Of a stretch of 40,814 bases of DNA, positions 38,196 through 40,814 are shown in pieces. The notes beneath the pieces were generated by a model, which saw nothing but the letters and a program-made list of their open reading frames with translations, had not been told where the DNA came from and ran no database searches. The position numbers were made by a program, and so were the translations under genes. How positions within the stretch are numbered: position 1 is the stretch's first letter; every line of letters begins with the position of its first letter. This stretch comes from Candidatus Bipolaricaulota bacterium (lineage in GTDB: Bacteria > Bipolaricaulota > Bipolaricaulia > UBA7950 > UBA9294): contig DAOVAR010000003.1 in the NCBI GenBank assembly GCA_030670905.1, forward strand, positions 1 to 40,814. The letters run 5' to 3'.

Positions 38196-38651
38196 ATGAA
38201 TGGCTATGCAAAGCAGATTCTCAGGGTCAATCTCTCAACGGGTCAAATTACGACGGAAGAACTTGATGCTAAGGTGGCCCACTGCACTATCGGTGGACGA
38301 GGGCTGGCCGCTGAGTTTCTCCTCTCAGAGGTGCCGGCTGGAATAGATGCTCTTGAGCCTGACAACAAACTGGCAGTTGCCACTGGCCCTTTTCAGAACA
38401 CGCCCATTCCAGGGGGCACTCTGTTTGCGGTTTGTCCCAAATCTCCGCTTGTAGGAGGCTGGGGTGAAGCTCATGCAACTGGCTCCTTCGGTCCTATGCT
38501 CAAGCAGACCAGTTACGATGCGCTGATTGTAGAGGGGCAGGTCTCTACGCTTGTGTATTTGTGGGCATCGAACGAGGGCTTCGAACTGCGGGATGCCCGT
38601 GCTCTGCAGGGTCGGATATTTGATTTGAAGGCGAATAGTTACCTTAATTAG
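38196..38651 (+). CDS. Stand-alone/truncated aldehyde:ferredoxin oxidoreductase N-terminal (AOR_N) domain
   Basis: MNGYAKQILRVNLSTGQITTEELDAKVAHCTIGGRGLAAEFLLSEVPAGIDALEPDNKLAVATGPFQNTPIPGGTLFAVCPKSPLVGGWGEAHATGSFGPMLKQTSYDALIVEG...; stops after about 151 aa without the downstream AOR domains. Confidence 0.8.
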   Translation: MNGYAKQILRVNLSTGQITTEELDAKVAHCTIGGRGLAAEFLLSEVPAGIDALEPDNKLAVATGPFQNTPIPGGTLFAVCPKSPLVGGWGEAHATGSFGPMLKQTSYDALIVEGQVSTLVYLWASNEGFELRDARALQGRIFDLKANSYLN

Positions 38652-38668
38652 AGAGGAGGCTTTATTGC

Positions 38669-40060
38669 ATGGGTACACACAAGATTGCTTTCGATTTATC
38701 GATACTCCATTTATCAGAATCACCGAAGATAAGAGTTATACCACCAGGGCCAAAATCAAAGAAGCTAATAAACGAGCAGAAGAGAATAGAGTCTAATGCT
38801 GTGTCTTATCCACGATCGATTCCCTTGGCAATTGACGAGGCCAAAGGAGCTACGATAAAAGACGTAGATGGCAACACATACCTTGATTTCTTTGGTGGCG
38901 CGGGGGTACTAAATGTTGGTCAATTGAACCCCAAAGTAATAAGTGCAGTAAATGAGCAGCTGAAGAAACTTGTACATGCGCTTGACTTCCCAACTAGAAC
39001 TAGGATAGATCTCGGAAAGAAGCTCCTGGAAATTGCCCCGGGAGAGCTAGAATCTGGCAAAGTATTCTTTAGCGCTCCTACTGGTTCCGACGCTGTTGAA
39101 GCAGCTATCAAACTTGCCATGCATAATACTGGAAGAAAAACGATACTTGCTTTTGAGGGTAGTTATCATGGGATGACACAGGGAGCACTATCGGTTTCAA
39201 GCGGAAGAAAACTCTATGAGGACTATCTTCCTTTACTCCCGCAAACTCACTTTGCTCCGTATGCCTATTGTTACAGGTGTTCATTTGGCAAGGAATATCC
39301 TGATTGCGACTTAGAATGCCTTAGATATGTCGAGCATTTGCTTGCGGATCCCCATTCCGGTGCCTCTATACCCGCGGCAATAATAGTTGAGCCAGTGCAA
39401 GGGGAAGGAGGGAGTATTGTTCCCCCCAGAGAATTCATCCCCGGTTTGAGAGAAATAGCCGACCAGTATTCAATCCCACTCATCTTTGATGAAATCCAAG
39501 CGGGCAACGCGAGATGTGGAAGGATGTTTAGCTGCGAGCTTACAGACACTTGCCCCGACATAGTGACCATAGCAAAAGGGTTTGGAGGGATAGGTTTTCC
39601 ATTTGGAGCCATAATTTACAGGAAGGAGCTTGATACCTGGAAGCCGGGTGCTCACATTGGAACCTTTAGGGGTCACCAGGTGGCGATGGCGGCTGGGTTA
39701 GCGAGTATTAGATTCATAGAAGAATATGATATTGCGCAGCATTCTGCGAACATGGGGAAGATAATGCTCGGGATGCTGAAAGAAGCCGAGGGTAACCTCA
39801 AGTTTGTGGGTGAATCAAGAGGGGCAGGTTTAATGGTAGGTGTAGAATTTGTAAGGGACAAAGAGAGCAAAGAGCCATACCCAGAAATAGCAGAGAGAGT
39901 CCAACATATCTGCTATGAGAACGGGGTAATATTCGAGTTGGGTGGTCACTTCTTCAATGTAATTAGGTGTCTTGCCCCTCTTACAGTGACAGAGAAGATG
40001 GTTAGAACGGGGACGGAAATCCTCATAGAATCTATAAGAAAAGCAGAGAAAGAAGTGTAG
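38669..40060 (+). CDS. Class-III PLP aminotransferase (4-aminobutyrate/diaminobutyrate/ornithine-type)
   Basis: 463 aa; 'YLDFFGGAGVLNVGQLNPKV', 'GSDAVEAAIKLAMHNTGRKTILAFEGSYHGMTQGALSVS', 'LIFDEIQAGNARCGRMFSCE', 'TIAKGFGGIGFPFGAII'. Confidence 0.92.
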   Translation: MGTHKIAFDLSILHLSESPKIRVIPPGPKSKKLINEQKRIESNAVSYPRSIPLAIDEAKGATIKDVDGNTYLDFFGGAGVLNVGQLNPKVISAVNEQLKKLVHALDFPTRTRIDLGKKLLEIAPGELESGKVFFSAPTGSDAVEAAIKLAMHNTGRKTILAFEGSYHGMTQGALSVSSGRKLYEDYLPLLPQTHFAPYAYCYRCSFGKEYPDCDLECLRYVEHLLADPHSGASIPAAIIVEPVQGEGGSIVPPREFIPGLREIADQYSIPLIFDEIQAGNARCGRMFSCELTDTCPDIVTIAKGFGGIGFPFGAIIYRKELDTWKPGAHIGTFRGHQVAMAAGLASIRFIEEYDIAQHSANMGKIMLGMLKEAEGNLKFVGESRGAGLMVGVEFVRDKESKEPYPEIAERVQHICYENGVIFELGGHFFNVIRCLAPLTVTEKMVRTGTEILIESIRKAEKEV

Positions 40061-40234
40061 CATCTGACCTTCACGAGAAGTGAGCCACCTACTCGTACAA
40101 GAGTTCTCTCAGCAAAGCGAGCTGCTCGTGATCTTTCATCTGGTTCAAAGGGTGGAACAAAGCAGTGACTCAAAGGGTACGGAAAGGCACGGATTATGCT
40201 TCGTGCTCTAGCTAAGATCATCAGGAGGCGTAAA

Positions 40235-40814
40235 ATGCTTGGTGGATATAGCGGGAAAATGCTCGAGATTAATCTTACTACCAATAAAGTGAAGAGCTTC
40301 TTCCCCAACGAAAAGAGGCTTAGGGATTTTATCGGAGGCAAAGGCTTGGGTGCAAGGATCTTAATAGATGAGTTGGAACCCGGTGCTGATCCAGTTGGAC
40401 CTGAGAATCCCTTGATATTCGCAACAGGACCCCTTACCGGCACAACAGCCCCGACATCTGGAAGGTTCTGTGTGGTGACGAAATCACCTGCCACCAGGCT
40501 ATTCTTGGACTCCCACGTTGGGGGCTATTTTGGTCCAGAGATGAAGTTCGCCGGATATGACTTGATAACCATAAAGGGGAAGGCAGCTAGGCCAGTTTAC
40601 CTATTGATTGAGAATGATGAGGTATCCATTGAGGATGCCTCAAAACTAATGGGAAAGGGGATCTTTGAAACCGAGGAAACCCTTAAGGGATGGCACCCAG
40701 GAGTGAGGGTCGGTTCTATTGGCCCTGCCGGGGAACACCTTGTCAAATTCGCGTGTATCGGATTTGATCTCTATAGACAGGCAGGTCGTGGTGGGGCCGG
40801 CTGTGTAATGGGTT
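40235..40814 (+). CDS. Aldehyde:ferredoxin oxidoreductase (tungsten-type), N-terminal part, continues beyond window end
   Basis: Open frame from ATG 40235 (AGGAGG upstream): MLGGYSGKMLEINLTTNKVKSFFPNEKRLRDFIGGKGLGARILIDELEPGADPVGPENPLIFATGPLTGTTAPTSGRFCVVTKSPATRLFLDSHVGGYFGPEMKFAGYDLITIKGKA...AGRGGAGCVMG. No stop before window end. Confidence 0.93.
   Translation, partial: MLGGYSGKMLEINLTTNKVKSFFPNEKRLRDFIGGKGLGARILIDELEPGADPVGPENPLIFATGPLTGTTAPTSGRFCVVTKSPATRLFLDSHVGGYFGPEMKFAGYDLITIKGKAARPVYLLIENDEVSIEDASKLMGKGIFETEETLKGWHPGVRVGSIGPAGEHLVKFACIGFDLYRQAGRGGAGCVMG

Noticed and set aside
39946-40494. 182-aa minus-strand ORF
   Set aside because: Overlaps the aminotransferase end and AOR start on the opposite strand; AOR reading is far stronger.
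1-40814. CRISPR arrays, tRNA or rRNA genes, riboswitches
   Set aside because: No regularly spaced direct repeats, no convincing tRNA T-loop/anticodon arrangement and no recognised riboswitch core found by eye; cmscan and tRNAscan-SE would be decisive.

Overview
Bacterial chromosomal window of unknown lineage, about 50% GC by impression, densely coding. Left edge (minus strand): a partial DUF4392/D-glutamate-cyclase-like gene, an MmgE/PrpD protein, an N-acyl-D-amino-acid deacylase and a dipeptide/oligopeptide ABC transporter (two permeases plus binding protein). Middle (plus strand unless noted): a winged-helix regulator and an Fe3+-siderophore/cobalamin-type ABC importer; a cell-envelope/division block (DUF5693 protein, csaB, rsmH, ftsL-like, ftsI); mnmG and a slipin on minus; tpiA and pgsA. 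Right half (plus strand): an amino-acid/amide catabolism region (Asp/Glu racemase, DmpA/P1 peptidase, threonine synthase, D-cysteine desulfhydrase-like enzyme, amidohydrolase, hydantoinase A/B), then a GntR regulator, a creatininase-family protein, a second Dpp transporter, an AONS/KBL-type PLP enzyme, a stand-alone AOR N-terminal domain, a class-III aminotransferase, and an aldehyde:ferredoxin oxidoreductase running off the window. The observations most worth checking are: (i) an in-frame TAG in threonine synthase just before its conserved C-terminal tail; (ii) a degenerate ISL3-type transposase separating the second Dpp binding protein from its permeases; (iii) a decayed FAD oxidoreductase gene upstream of the GntR regulator; (iv) an orphan AOR_N domain paired with a second AOR; (v) several perfect inverted repeats in regulatory positions; (vi) a concentration of D-amino-acid and amide-processing genes. 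I saw no CRISPR array, rRNA or tRNA, and no system I can defend as wholly new. All family assignments come from reading the translations, with no database search.
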